Source: [Enterobacter] lignolyticus SCF1
GTDB lineage: Bacteria > Pseudomonadota > Gammaproteobacteria > Enterobacterales > Enterobacteriaceae
Assembly (NCBI RefSeq): GCF_000164865.1
Contig: NC_014618.1
Location: 2,542,001-2,606,000, forward strand
Direction of reading: 5' to 3'
Length of the DNA stretch: 64,000 bases
Shown piece by piece: positions 28,877 through 37,557 of the stretch. The position numbers and the translations under genes were made by a program. Each line of letters begins with the position of its first letter. Positions within the stretch are counted from its first letter, which is position 1. The notes below the pieces were generated by a model, which was given only the letters and a program-made list of their open reading frames with translations, was not told where the DNA came from and made no database searches.

Positions 28877-29785
28877 ATGGCGCACGCAACCGACAATGAG
28901 CAGTTCCAGCGCTGGCTGGCGCAAATCAACCAGGAGTGCGGAAGCTTTGCCGCACAAACGTTGAACGGCGAATTCACCGGCGAGCTGGAGACGGGCTATA
29001 CCCATGCGCTGAAGCTGAGCACGGTCACCACCGCCAACGTCAATCTCTACCGTACCGAACGGGAGATTAAGGATCACAACGATGCGTGGTTCTACACGGT
29101 ATTTCAGCTTGAAGGCCGGGCAGTGATGGAGCAAAACGATAAGCAGACCTGCCTTGAGGCGGGCGACATTACGCTGGTCGACGCCTCGCGTCCCTGCTCA
29201 TTCTACTGGCAGCAGCGCTCGCGGCAGATCTCGCTGCTGCTGCCGCGCCCCCTGCTGGAACAGCAGCTGCGCATGGGCGATGCCCACTGCGTGCCGCGGC
29301 TGGATAAATCGCTGCCGATGGTGCAGCTGAGCCACCGTCTGCTGCAGGAGAGCATGAATAACCGCGAGCTGTCGGAGACGGAAAGCGCCGCCGCCCTTGA
29401 GGCGCTGGTATGTCTGCTGCGCCCGGTGCTACAGCAGCAGGAGGTGACGCCGTCGCGCCGCGAGCGGCAGTTCGAAAAGGTGGTCGCCCTGATTGATGAG
29501 CATATTCAGTCGGAATCCCTGCGCCCGGAGTGGATCGCCGGTCAAACGGGGATGTCGGTGCGCAGCCTGTACCGGATGTTCGCCGATAATGGCCTGGTGG
29601 TCGCGCAGTATATTAAAAACCGCCGCCTGGACCTGTGCGCCCGGGCGCTACGCTGCGCGGCGGATGATGAGAAACTGGCCGGGATCGGCTATCACTGGGG
29701 ATTTACCGACCACAGCCATTTTTCTACCGCCTTTCGCCAGCGTTTTGGCATTTCGCCGGGCGAGTACCGCAAGCGTCACCGCTGA
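28877..29785 (+). CDS. feaR: FeaR, AraC-family activator of feaB and tynA
   Basis: 302-residue AraC/XylS regulator. The N-terminal sensing domain includes DAWFYTVFQLEGRAVMEQ and GDITLVDASRPCSFYW. The C-terminal DNA-binding domain has two helix-turn-helix units (SVRSLYRMFADNGLVVAQYI; GFTDHSHFSTAFRQRFG, about 275-291). Close match to E. coli FeaR, which activates feaB and tynA when aromatic amines are present. An in-frame ATG lies 17 codons upstream, but homology supports the start used. The 230-bp gap to feaB should hold its binding sites. Confidence 0.94.
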   Translation: MAHATDNEQFQRWLAQINQECGSFAAQTLNGEFTGELETGYTHALKLSTVTTANVNLYRTEREIKDHNDAWFYTVFQLEGRAVMEQNDKQTCLEAGDITLVDASRPCSFYWQQRSRQISLLLPRPLLEQQLRMGDAHCVPRLDKSLPMVQLSHRLLQESMNNRELSETESAAALEALVCLLRPVLQQQEVTPSRRERQFEKVVALIDEHIQSESLRPEWIAGQTGMSVRSLYRMFADNGLVVAQYIKNRRLDLCARALRCAADDEKLAGIGYHWGFTDHSHFSTAFRQRFGISPGEYRKRHR

Positions 29786-30109
29786 TCATTTCCTGAGCCA
29801 TTTGCCGTTCAACCCCTGCACATATTCGCCGGGCTGGGCGCGTGACACCAGCTTCTGCCCCGCCATTTTCGCCACTTCATCCACCGGAAGATTATTGCTG
29901 TCGGCAAGCTGCTGATAGTTTTCGCTGCGCGCGGCGTTGATCTGATTGACCAGCGCCAGCGTCTCTTTATCCTGCTTCAGCGGCGCCAGATAGCCGCTCA
30001 GCGTCTCTCCGACGCGCCCCTGCGCCCGCGCTTCGTTGAGGGTCAGGGCCATCGCCGGCTGGCTCAATAGCCCCAGGCTGAGGAGAACCATTAACAGGTA
30101 TTTTTTCAT
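29786..30109 (-). CDS. ydbL: YdbL, DUF1318 periplasmic protein
   Basis: 107-residue protein with a Sec signal peptide (KKYLLMVLLSLGLLSQPAMA) and a helical DUF1318 domain. Last gene of ydbH-ynbE-ydbL; in E. coli this trio supports outer-membrane lipid homeostasis, with YdbL thought to modulate the YdbH-YnbE assembly. Its stop abuts the end of convergent feaR. Confidence 0.92.
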   Translation of the reverse strand: MKKYLLMVLLSLGLLSQPAMALTLNEARAQGRVGETLSGYLAPLKQDKETLALVNQINAARSENYQQLADSNNLPVDEVAKMAGQKLVSRAQPGEYVQGLNGKWLRK

Positions 30110-30116
30110 GGTGTCC

Positions 30117-30308
30117 TCAGAACAGATCGCTACGGGATTTCAGCAGATTTTCGACGTCTTTATCCACCTTGATATGGATCTCATGCTCGATTTTCACGTT
30201 CATGTTGATGGTAATAGGCTCTTTGGGCGCGGCGACTTCAATCCGGGGCGTACAGCCGGTTAGCATGAGTGCGGACCACAGGCCCAGCACGGCGATGACG
30301 TATCTCAT
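30117..30308 (-). CDS. ynbE: YnbE, small outer-membrane lipoprotein
   Basis: 63-residue lipoprotein with lipobox LTGC (Cys about 19) followed by a short beta-rich mature part. E. coli YnbE partners with YdbH in an intermembrane bridge. Overlaps the ydbH stop by 1 nt, indicating translational coupling. Confidence 0.92.
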   Translation of the reverse strand: MRYVIAVLGLWSALMLTGCTPRIEVAAPKEPITINMNVKIEHEIHIKVDKDVENLLKSRSDLF

Positions 30309-32947
30309 TATTGCTCCTTACATTCCTTACCGTCCCGACAGCGAAGGTCGGGCAGTGCCGCATTTTGTTCAAGCCACGCCTGAAGATTGTCGCCGAAGCG
30401 CAGGCTGCGCCAAAGATCGAAGATATTCTCTTCATGGGTATAGTTTAAATGCACAGTATTGCTTTTTCCCTCAACATGGCTGGTGCCGGTGAGGGTGGAT
30501 TGCAGGGTTAGGACCCCCAGGTTATTTAAGTTGATATTCGTCCATGAGCGCGAAATCTCCATATAGCGCAGCCAGTTTATCGCCACGCCCGCCGCAATAT
30601 TGTCTTTGACCACCGCATCCGCAGTGTCTTTATCGATACGCAGCGTCATCGGACCGGCGTTAGCCAACCAGCCGTCTTTGATTATCCATTGCGCGTTGTC
30701 CAGCCACAGCGGCAGCGCGCCGTTGAACGGGCCGGACATGGCGAACTGCTTGGTATTGACCGCGCTGACCAGCTCGCTTGAGGATATATTCTGCACCCGC
30801 AGCAGCGCCGGATCGTGCTGCGGCATCCGCAGCTGCAGCATCGACAATTTGCCGCCGAGCAGGTCGACGTTCACATTGCTCAGCAGCAGCGGATCGCGCT
30901 CGCTCCACGGGTAGCTCCCCTGCAGGTCCGCGGTTAAGTTGCGGGCCGTTATCTGGTTGACTATCTCGGCGATACGCAGCGTCACAGGACGCCGACCGCC
31001 CAGCTGCCACGCGCCCTTACCGAAACGAAACGGCAGCACAAAATCGACGCCGTTGATCTGGTTGTCCGGCATCCAGGCGCTGCCGCTCTTCAGGACGCCG
31101 TGTCCGCCGGCCTCAAAGCCTTGCCCTGCCGCGGCGGAAAACGCCACCTGGGCGTACAGGGTGCCGTCGCGCAGCCTCATCTTCCAGTCCGGCGGTACCA
31201 GCGACTGGAAAACGCTGAGCGACTGTTTCGGCCACCAGGCTTCACCGCGCAGGCGCTCGCCGTCCCAGCGTCCGGTCAGGCGGATGGGGCCAATCTTATC
31301 GGCATGGAGGTCGCCTTTGAACTGAAACCAGGTCGGGTCGCGCCCGGAAACGCTGAATTTGAGGGAGGACGGCGGCAGAAAGCCGCCGCCGGTAAAACGC
31401 GTCTCTTCAGCATCCAGCGACAAGGCGCCGGTAAACCGCGGGTGCTGCTCGTTGCGGATCCAGTGCACCGGCTGCTCCAGCACCAGGCGGGGTTTGCTCA
31501 CCAGCATGGTCCCATACTCAAGCTTATCGAACCCCGTCGACAGGCTGTTGAGGAGGATCGCGCTGTCGCGCCATTCGCCGTCGCCCTTCACATCCCATTT
31601 CGCCTGCATGGGGGTGAAGCGCCCGTCGCCCCAGTAACGCCAGCGCCAGGTTCCCTGGTCGGGGAGAAAATTATTGGCCTGCCCGTCAAGATGCAGCACA
31701 AAATCCCCCATCTGCTGCTCATGCGCGCGGAGGATTGCCTGCAGGCGGCCGTCAACGCCCTCACGGGTTAATTTAACCCCGGCCAGCGGCCAGCGGATAT
31801 CATCAATATTGAGCGAATCGATCACCCGCCCGCGGGAACGGAGCAGCGCGCCGGGTAAAAAGGCCAGCTTCGGATCCATCACCGACCCGGTCAGTTGCGC
31901 AGGCAGTACCGAATAGAACACCAGGTCGTTATGCTTGGCTTCGCCGGTTAACTGCAGCGGCATAGCGCTGTTATCCATGCTCAGCGTACCGGGGCCTACC
32001 GTCAGCACGGCGTTGCCTTTGCCCGCCGCCCCCTTCGTCAGCACGTTAAGGCGCCCGGCGATCAGCATTTTATCAAGCCCCTGCTGCCAGTTATCAATCT
32101 TCACGCCGACGCGGCCGCTGAGCGAAAGTCCTTCCTGCCACGGCCAGCTCCAGCGGCCGTCGCTGATGGTGAGCCGCTCGCGGGTCAGCTCCCAGGGCAG
32201 GTCAAAAATCGGCTCGGGGTTATCGCGCGCCATTACCACCAGCTGCCCCGCGTTTTCGCGCCAGTCAAGCTCGGCATCGACCAGCGCGTCGACGTCAGGG
32301 ACCTGGAAAGAGGACTCCACGTGCCCGCTCACCGGCAGGCCGTCCGGCACCAGCGGCAGGGTGAACTCCCCGACAAGCTTCACCGGCGGGCGATCTTCCA
32401 GCAGCTGGGCTTCAAACCTGTCCACCGTCAGCGTCTGCCCCTGCAGCCTGGCGCTCAGGGTCACGGCGTCGCCGCCATAGAGCAGCTCCTGGCGCTTCGG
32501 CGTCATTGAGAGCGTCAGACGCCCCTGCCATTTCTCCCACGGCGAGAGGCGCAGCTGTTCGATAGTCAGCCAGCTGTAGGGCAGCATGGATTGCCACTGG
32601 GCGAGCGTGCGCGGCGCGCCGGGAATGGGTTCGCTGCCGGGAAGTTTGCTCAGGCAGGCCGAGTTGATGTCCAGCGCCGCGATGTTCAAGCGCCAGCGGC
32701 TGGGATGGGAGAGCTTAGCGTCCTTCACCACCGCTATCTGGCAATCGCCGACCAGGTAGCGCAGCTCGGGGAGGCGCACCGCGCCACGGCTGAAGTGCGG
32801 CCGTTCGGCGATATCAATACGCGTTCCCACCGGCAGCCAGATCCCGGCAAGCGTAGGAACCCACTGCGTCAGCGTGAGCAGTAGCGTTAGCGGTATAAGT
32901 ATCAGTAATAGCAGGAGCGCTATCGCGGCTTTCCAGGTCCCTCTCAT
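30308..32947 (-). CDS. ydbH: YdbH, AsmA-like intermembrane lipid-transport protein
   Basis: 879-residue inner-membrane-anchored protein with a single N-terminal helix (about residues 8-30) and a long periplasmic, beta-rich domain. It belongs to the AsmA-like bridge proteins with TamB and YhdP, which are proposed to carry phospholipid to the outer membrane. Length, the end RCRDGKECKEQ and the ynbE-ydbL partners all match E. coli. Shorter than TamB and YhdP. Confidence 0.93.
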   Translation of the reverse strand: MRGTWKAAIALLLLLILIPLTLLLTLTQWVPTLAGIWLPVGTRIDIAERPHFSRGAVRLPELRYLVGDCQIAVVKDAKLSHPSRWRLNIAALDINSACLSKLPGSEPIPGAPRTLAQWQSMLPYSWLTIEQLRLSPWEKWQGRLTLSMTPKRQELLYGGDAVTLSARLQGQTLTVDRFEAQLLEDRPPVKLVGEFTLPLVPDGLPVSGHVESSFQVPDVDALVDAELDWRENAGQLVVMARDNPEPIFDLPWELTRERLTISDGRWSWPWQEGLSLSGRVGVKIDNWQQGLDKMLIAGRLNVLTKGAAGKGNAVLTVGPGTLSMDNSAMPLQLTGEAKHNDLVFYSVLPAQLTGSVMDPKLAFLPGALLRSRGRVIDSLNIDDIRWPLAGVKLTREGVDGRLQAILRAHEQQMGDFVLHLDGQANNFLPDQGTWRWRYWGDGRFTPMQAKWDVKGDGEWRDSAILLNSLSTGFDKLEYGTMLVSKPRLVLEQPVHWIRNEQHPRFTGALSLDAEETRFTGGGFLPPSSLKFSVSGRDPTWFQFKGDLHADKIGPIRLTGRWDGERLRGEAWWPKQSLSVFQSLVPPDWKMRLRDGTLYAQVAFSAAAGQGFEAGGHGVLKSGSAWMPDNQINGVDFVLPFRFGKGAWQLGGRRPVTLRIAEIVNQITARNLTADLQGSYPWSERDPLLLSNVNVDLLGGKLSMLQLRMPQHDPALLRVQNISSSELVSAVNTKQFAMSGPFNGALPLWLDNAQWIIKDGWLANAGPMTLRIDKDTADAVVKDNIAAGVAINWLRYMEISRSWTNINLNNLGVLTLQSTLTGTSHVEGKSNTVHLNYTHEENIFDLWRSLRFGDNLQAWLEQNAALPDLRCRDGKECKEQ

Positions 32948-33214
32948 GGGCAGTTAACATCCTGATTATCTGTGATTAAAAGCCGAATTAGCCCATAGTT
33001 TGGCATGTTATGTTCGCCAGTTAAAGTCGCTATCAAATTTAAGCATATATGCTCTGTATAGGTATGCTCGCCTCGTAGCGGATAATTCTCAAAAAATTCC
33101 GCAGATTCCAGGCTAAAATAACGCGTATAACCTCATGATTAAACTAAATTTTAAAATTTGTAAGATTATTTGAATTATGCTACCGTGACTCTAAAATCAC
33201 TGGAGAAAAGTCTT

Positions 33215-34204
33215 ATGAAAATCGCAGTTTATAGCACAAAGCAGTACGATAAAAAGTACATGCAAAATGTTAATGATGCATTTGGCTTTGAACTTGAATT
33301 TTTTGACTTCCTTTTAACCGAGAAAACAGCGAAAACGGCGCACGGCTGCGAAGCGGTCTGTATTTTCGTCAACGACGATGGCAGCCGCCCGGTTCTGGAA
33401 GAACTTAAAAATCATGGAGTTAAATATATCGCACTGCGCTGCGCGGGCTTCAACAACGTCGACCTGGACGCCGCAAAAGAGCTGGGTTTACGGGTCGTCC
33501 GCGTCCCGGCCTACTCGCCGGAAGCCGTGGCCGAGCACGCTATCGGCATGATGATGTCGCTGAACCGCCGTATTCATCGCGCCTATCAGCGCACCCGCGA
33601 CGCCAATTTTTCCCTCGAAGGCCTGACCGGTTTCACCATGTACGGCAAAACGGCCGGGGTGATCGGTACCGGGAAAATCGGCGTGGCGACGCTGCGTATC
33701 CTGAAGGGGTTCGGTATGAAGCTGCTGGCGTTCGATCCGTACCCGAGCGCAGCGGCGCTGGAGCTTGGCGTCGAGTACGTTGATTTACAGACGCTGTTCT
33801 CCCAGTCCGACGTGATTTCACTGCACTGCCCGCTGACGCCGGAGAACTATCACCTGCTCAATACCACGGCGTTCGAGCAGATGAAAGACGGCGTGATGGT
33901 CATCAATACCAGCCGCGGCGGCCTGATTGACTCCCAGGCGGCGATCGAAGCGCTCAAAACCCAGAAAATCGGCGCGCTGGGCATGGACGTGTATGAGAAT
34001 GAACGCGATCTGTTCTTTGAAGATAAGTCCAATGACGTTATTCAGGATGACGTTTTCCGTCGCCTTTCCGCCTGCCATAACGTGCTGTTCACCGGACATC
34101 AGGCTTTCCTGACCGCCGAAGCGCTGACCAGCATTTCAGAGACCACGCTGGAAAACCTGCGCCTTATCGATAGCGGCGAAACCTGCCCGAACGCGCTGGT
34201 TTAA
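33215..34204 (+). CDS. ldhA: Fermentative D-lactate dehydrogenase
   Basis: 329-residue NADH-dependent enzyme reducing pyruvate to D-lactate in fermentation. NAD-binding GTGKIG (151-156), catalytic Arg in NTSRGG (about 234), Glu near 263 and His in FTGHQAF (about 295). TGGAGAAAAG precedes the ATG chosen; the frame is open 15 codons upstream but homology favours MKIAVYSTKQYD. Followed by a good terminator hairpin. Confidence 0.97.
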   Translation: MKIAVYSTKQYDKKYMQNVNDAFGFELEFFDFLLTEKTAKTAHGCEAVCIFVNDDGSRPVLEELKNHGVKYIALRCAGFNNVDLDAAKELGLRVVRVPAYSPEAVAEHAIGMMMSLNRRIHRAYQRTRDANFSLEGLTGFTMYGKTAGVIGTGKIGVATLRILKGFGMKLLAFDPYPSAAALELGVEYVDLQTLFSQSDVISLHCPLTPENYHLLNTTAFEQMKDGVMVINTSRGGLIDSQAAIEALKTQKIGALGMDVYENERDLFFEDKSNDVIQDDVFRRLSACHNVLFTGHQAFLTAEALTSISETTLENLRLIDSGETCPNALV

Positions 34205-34211
34205 CCTTTCC

Positions 34212-34237
34212 TGCTCCCCGCCAGCGGGGAGCACTTT
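34212..34237 (+). terminator. Intrinsic terminator of ldhA
   Basis: A 10-bp perfect stem (TGCTCCCCGC / GCGGGGAGCA) with a 2-nt apex, followed by CTTT, 7 nt after the ldhA stop. Confidence 0.75.
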
Positions 34238-34312
34238 CAGATAATCCCCACAGACGCGCCCCGCCCTACAGTGACACCCTTGCATTGTTTTATTGGTATG
34301 GTGAATATTCTG

Positions 34313-34744
34313 ATGTGCAGTTTGAAAAAAGCGGCGGCCCTGCTGGCGGCCGTGACGGTATTGGGGGGCTGTGTTTACAACAGTAAAGTGTCGATTCGCC
34401 CGGAACAGCTGCAGCACCACCGTTTCGTTCTGGAAAGCGTGAACGGCCATGCGGTGAAAAGCGGCGATAAGCTCCTTGAGCTGAGCTTTGGCGAAAACAT
34501 GCACGTCTACGGCAATATGTGCAACACGTTTATGGGCGACGGCGCGCTGTCGCTGGGCGAGCTGAAGGTGAAAAACCTGGCGATGACCGGCAGGCTGTGT
34601 ACCGATTCTCAGCTCAATACACTGGATGCCGCCGTCAGCAAAATGCTGCGTAACGGCGCCCAGGTCGATTTAACCGAAAACCAGCTGACGCTGGCGACCG
34701 CCAGTGACTCGCTGGTTTATAAGCTTGCCGACCTGATGCATTGA
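34313..34744 (+). CDS. hslJ: HslJ, heat-inducible META-domain lipoprotein
   Basis: About 143 residues. Lipobox VLGGC follows a hydrophobic signal, then a META domain (DUF306) with HHRFVLESVNGHAV, GNMCNTF and LCTDSQLN. E. coli HslJ is linked to novobiocin resistance and stress. The start is uncertain: ATG at 34313, TTG at 34322 or an upstream ATG at 34298; none has a strong ribosome site. Convergent with ydbJ, separated by 4 nt. Confidence 0.88.
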   Translation: MCSLKKAAALLAAVTVLGGCVYNSKVSIRPEQLQHHRFVLESVNGHAVKSGDKLLELSFGENMHVYGNMCNTFMGDGALSLGELKVKNLAMTGRLCTDSQLNTLDAAVSKMLRNGAQVDLTENQLTLATASDSLVYKLADLMH

Positions 34745-34748
34745 GCCG

Positions 34749-35015
34749 CTAGTAGTTACCGCAGCTCCCGGTAGCCAGAGACTGCTCGCTACAGCGTTTG
34801 CCGTTGGGTAATGCGCACATGCCGATAGCCGAGCCGTCAAGCTGCCGGGCAACCGATAACGAACCGCCGACCATGGCGCAGTTGGCCTGCCCTGAATCCG
34901 ACATCGACGCCCGCAGCCCAGGCGGCACGTGCGCCGCTGTCGCCTGTTGCACCGGCTCGCTGCTGCAGGCTGATAATAATAACGCCGCGCACCCTACCCA
35001 AAACGCTGCTCGCAT
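34749..35015 (-). CDS. ydbJ: YdbJ, DUF333 lipoprotein
   Basis: 88-residue putative lipoprotein with signal peptide and lipobox LLSAC, followed by a DUF333 domain (ANCAMVGGSLSVARQLDGSAIGMC ... PNGKRC; key residues paired cysteines). GGGGAG lies before the ATG. Same neighbour order (hslJ-ydbJ-nifJ side) as E. coli. Function unknown. Confidence 0.88.
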   Translation of the reverse strand: MRAAFWVGCAALLLSACSSEPVQQATAAHVPPGLRASMSDSGQANCAMVGGSLSVARQLDGSAIGMCALPNGKRCSEQSLATGSCGNY

Positions 35016-35328
35016 TTTCTCGCTCCCCTGACAAAAATTTCGCAAAATCTAAGCATCATAGGCACTGCAGGCCGTTTCGTCGAGAGACGTATCCCGCATT
35101 TATGCGCTACAGAAACATTTTCTGCCAATTTTGCTCCTGCCACTCTCTCGCGCCCTCTGCGGCATTGCGCCGTCAAGCGCACGGTCATTCCCGGGTTTAT
35201 TTCTTTTTTTAGCGCACCAAAAATAATCCCCGACGATTTTCAGTTTATTAATTTTCATTTATTTATAAATTTCAAAGTAAATTACTTTTGTGCCTTTTAC
35301 ATACCTGAAAATCAGTTTTCAGCGGTAC

Positions 35329-35355
35329 AAAAAAAAACGGAGCCGCGAGGCTCCG
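35329..35355 (-). terminator. Intrinsic terminator upstream of the extra porin
   Basis: Perfect 7-bp G+C-rich stem with a tetraloop and nine consecutive U residues on the minus strand. On the plus strand there is no T-run, so it serves a leftward transcript only. Confidence 0.88.
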
Positions 35356-35455
35356 AAATCATAATAAACGGAATAAGGCACATTTATGCAAAGATAAAAT
35401 ACATGAAAGTTAAACACTTACAGATATCCCATCAAGCGACCAAAAAGTAAAATAT
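35329..35455 (-). ncRNA. Putative small RNA, divergent from the extra porin and antisense-like to ompC
   Basis: No protein-coding frame is convincing here, but the minus strand ends in a textbook terminator. The stem CGGAGCC / GGCTCCG (35338-35355, loop TCGC) is followed by nine U residues (35337-35329). Nothing else on this strand needs it: ydbJ starts 314 nt further downstream. The RNA would contain UUUAACUUUCAUGU (complement of 35401-35414). This is perfectly complementary to ACAUGAAAGUUAAA, which I recall as the start region of enterobacterial ompC. The layout copies micC-ompN. The 5' end near 35455 is a guess: upstream DNA is very AT-rich (TTGCAC at 35484-35479 is a possible -35, with no clean -10). 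Confidence 0.55.
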
Positions 35456-35636
35456 ATTTTTATTCAATAATAAACTGTGTGCAAAGATAAATTTATAATA
35501 AAACTTATTACAAATGCCGCTTATTAAAAATTGAACTCAGTGTTTATTATGCAGACCTCTGACGGCAGGATTTCAAACGTCAGAATTTACAGTGGCACAC
35601 GTATATAAAAACGGTTAAGAACACAAGGATTTCAAC

Positions 35637-36779
35637 ATGAAGATCAAAGTACTCTCTTTACTGGTCCCCGCCCTGCTGGTTGCTGGTACCGCCCAGGCAG
35701 CAGAAATCTATAATAAAGACGGCAATAAACTGGACCTGTACGGTAAAATCGACGGTCTGCACTACTTCTCTAACGATACTGGCGCCGATGGCGACCAGAC
35801 CTACATGCGTTTAGGTTTGAAGGGTGAGACCCAGATTACTGACCAGCTGACCGGTTACGGCCAGTGGGAATACCAGGTGAATGCTAACACCACCGAGAGC
35901 GAAAGCAACTCCTGGACCCGTCTGGCGTTCGCGGGCCTGAAATTCGGTCAATACGGCTCATTCGATTACGGTCGTAACTACGGCGTTATGTACGACATCG
36001 AAGGCTGGACCGATATGCTGCCGGAATTCGGCGGTGACTCTTACACCAAATCCGACAACTTCATGACCGGTCGTGCTAACGGTGTTGCAACCTACCGCAA
36101 CAGCGGCTTCTTCGGCCTGGTTGACGGTCTGAACTTCGCCCTGCAGTACCAGGGTAAGAACGAGAACCCGGGCGTTGGCGAAGGCACCAACAACGGCGAT
36201 CGTGACTTTACCAAGGCGAACGGCGACGGTTTCGGTATTTCTACTACCTATGACTTCGGCGAAGGCTTCAGCGCGGGTGCGGCGTACACCACCTCTAACC
36301 GCACTCTGGAGCAGAAAAACGCCTACGCCACGCACGGCCAGCAGTACACTGACGGCGATAAGGCCGACGCATGGACCGTGGGTATGAAGTACGATGCGAA
36401 CAACATCTACCTGGCAACCATGTACTCCGAAACCCGCAACATGACCTGGTACGGTGATGCTAACAGCACCAACGGCGGCGGTATCGCGAGCAAAACCCAG
36501 AACTTTGAAATCGTTGCTCAGTACCAGTTCGATTTCGGTCTGCGTCCGAGCATCTCCTACCTGCAGTCTAAAGGTAAGGACCTGAACCTGATCGGCGGCG
36601 GTGATGACAAAGATCTGGTTAACTACATGGAAGTGGGCGCGACCTACTACTTCAACAAAAACATGTCCACCTATATTGATTACAAAATCAACCTGCTGGA
36701 CGGCAACGACAAGTTCTACAAAGACAACGGTATTGCGACCGACAACATCGTCGCGATGGGCTTAGTGTACCAGTTCTAA
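35637..36779 (+). CDS. OmpC/OmpF-type trimeric porin (OmpN-like, extra copy)
   Basis: 380-residue outer-membrane general porin with a 21-residue signal ending AQA|AEIYNKDGNKLDLYGK. The sixteen-strand pattern ends in the terminal aromatic signature GLVYQF. The constriction-loop PEFGGDSY motif (about 126-133) and basic barrel-wall residues are kept. Very similar to the ompN product across nifJ, so the two look like duplicates. It is not present between ydbJ and nifJ in E. coli. AAGGATTTCAAC precedes the ATG. Confidence 0.9.
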   Translation: MKIKVLSLLVPALLVAGTAQAAEIYNKDGNKLDLYGKIDGLHYFSNDTGADGDQTYMRLGLKGETQITDQLTGYGQWEYQVNANTTESESNSWTRLAFAGLKFGQYGSFDYGRNYGVMYDIEGWTDMLPEFGGDSYTKSDNFMTGRANGVATYRNSGFFGLVDGLNFALQYQGKNENPGVGEGTNNGDRDFTKANGDGFGISTTYDFGEGFSAGAAYTTSNRTLEQKNAYATHGQQYTDGDKADAWTVGMKYDANNIYLATMYSETRNMTWYGDANSTNGGGIASKTQNFEIVAQYQFDFGLRPSISYLQSKGKDLNLIGGGDDKDLVNYMEVGATYYFNKNMSTYIDYKINLLDGNDKFYKDNGIATDNIVAMGLVYQF

Positions 36780-36801
36780 TCCCTGGTTGTTTCATGATGC
36801 A

Positions 36802-36829
36802 TGCGGGGAGCCATCCCCGCATTTTTTTA
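36802..36829 (+). terminator. Intrinsic terminator of the extra porin gene
   Basis: Stem TGCGGGGA / TCCCCGCA with a GCCA loop followed by TTTTTTT, 22 nt after the stop. Confidence 0.9.
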
Positions 36830-36842
36830 TTCAAACCCCCGG

Positions 36843-37271
36843 CTACACGTTTTTATCAACGCTGGTATCTGAACCTGACGTCAATATACGCACCTTGTCC
36901 CCTTTATTAAAAATAAGCGAGCCGTTATAAGGCTGCGTAACCTCTATTAGCTGGCCGCCATTCGTTTTAATCAATAAATCAACGGTCTGGGCGCTCTGCT
37001 GCTTGCTTTGCCGGTTATGTGAAATACCCGCTCCTGCCGCTGCGCCAGCGATTGTCATTGCCGTATTTCCATTACCGCTGCCAAACTGATGGCCGATTGC
37101 CCCGCCGACGGCCCCTGCGGCAAGCGTGCGCAGCGGGCGACTGCCCTGCGAGCTGCTGATAATATGGCTTTCCTGTACCGTGCCGTATTCGACCAAGGTT
37201 TTTGTTCCGGCGACAGCCGCCTGACCAGACAACATCAAAAAACCCACCGCTAACAATGCCGTTTTCTTCAT
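36843..37271 (-). CDS. Glycine-zipper (2TM) exported protein
   Basis: 142 residues with a Sec signal (about 1-22, ending AAVA). A glycine-zipper segment follows (AAGAVGGAIGHQFGSGNGNT and AMTIAGAAAGAGI, about 53-82), then a C-terminal part with NKGDKVRILTSG, as in the SlyB/PcpY/YcfJ lipoprotein group. There is no clear lipobox Cys, so it may be soluble or membrane-inserted through the zipper. AGAGGT precedes the ATG. Not found beside nifJ in E. coli; role unknown, envelope-related by family. Confidence 0.75.
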   Translation of the reverse strand: MKKTALLAVGFLMLSGQAAVAGTKTLVEYGTVQESHIISSSQGSRPLRTLAAGAVGGAIGHQFGSGNGNTAMTIAGAAAGAGISHNRQSKQQSAQTVDLLIKTNGGQLIEVTQPYNGSLIFNKGDKVRILTSGSDTSVDKNV

Positions 37272-37557
37272 AATACCTCTGTTCTCATCAACAATAATGG
37301 TTGCCCGAATTCTGCCAGCGAGAAAACAAACGCTTTTAAGCATTTGATGCCATACGGTGATAATTTATAAGTAAAATAGTTAAGAAACCTGCCCCTTTCG
37401 CGCGCTAACGGATGCGGTTACGGCTCCATGGATCAATTTGTGCACTCGAAAGCCCCATAACTTCAATGGAATACCCGTTCGTCCTATACTGGCGCATAAT
37501 TACTGGACTCGCGGACGTTTTTGCGGGTCCCTTTTTTGCGCAATGTAAGGGTGTCTT

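Noticed and set aside
35403..35450. Short plus-strand frame beginning like ompC (MKVKHLQISHQATKK)
   Set aside because: Only 15 codons, no ribosome site and no continuing porin similarity; treated as part of the putative sRNA region.
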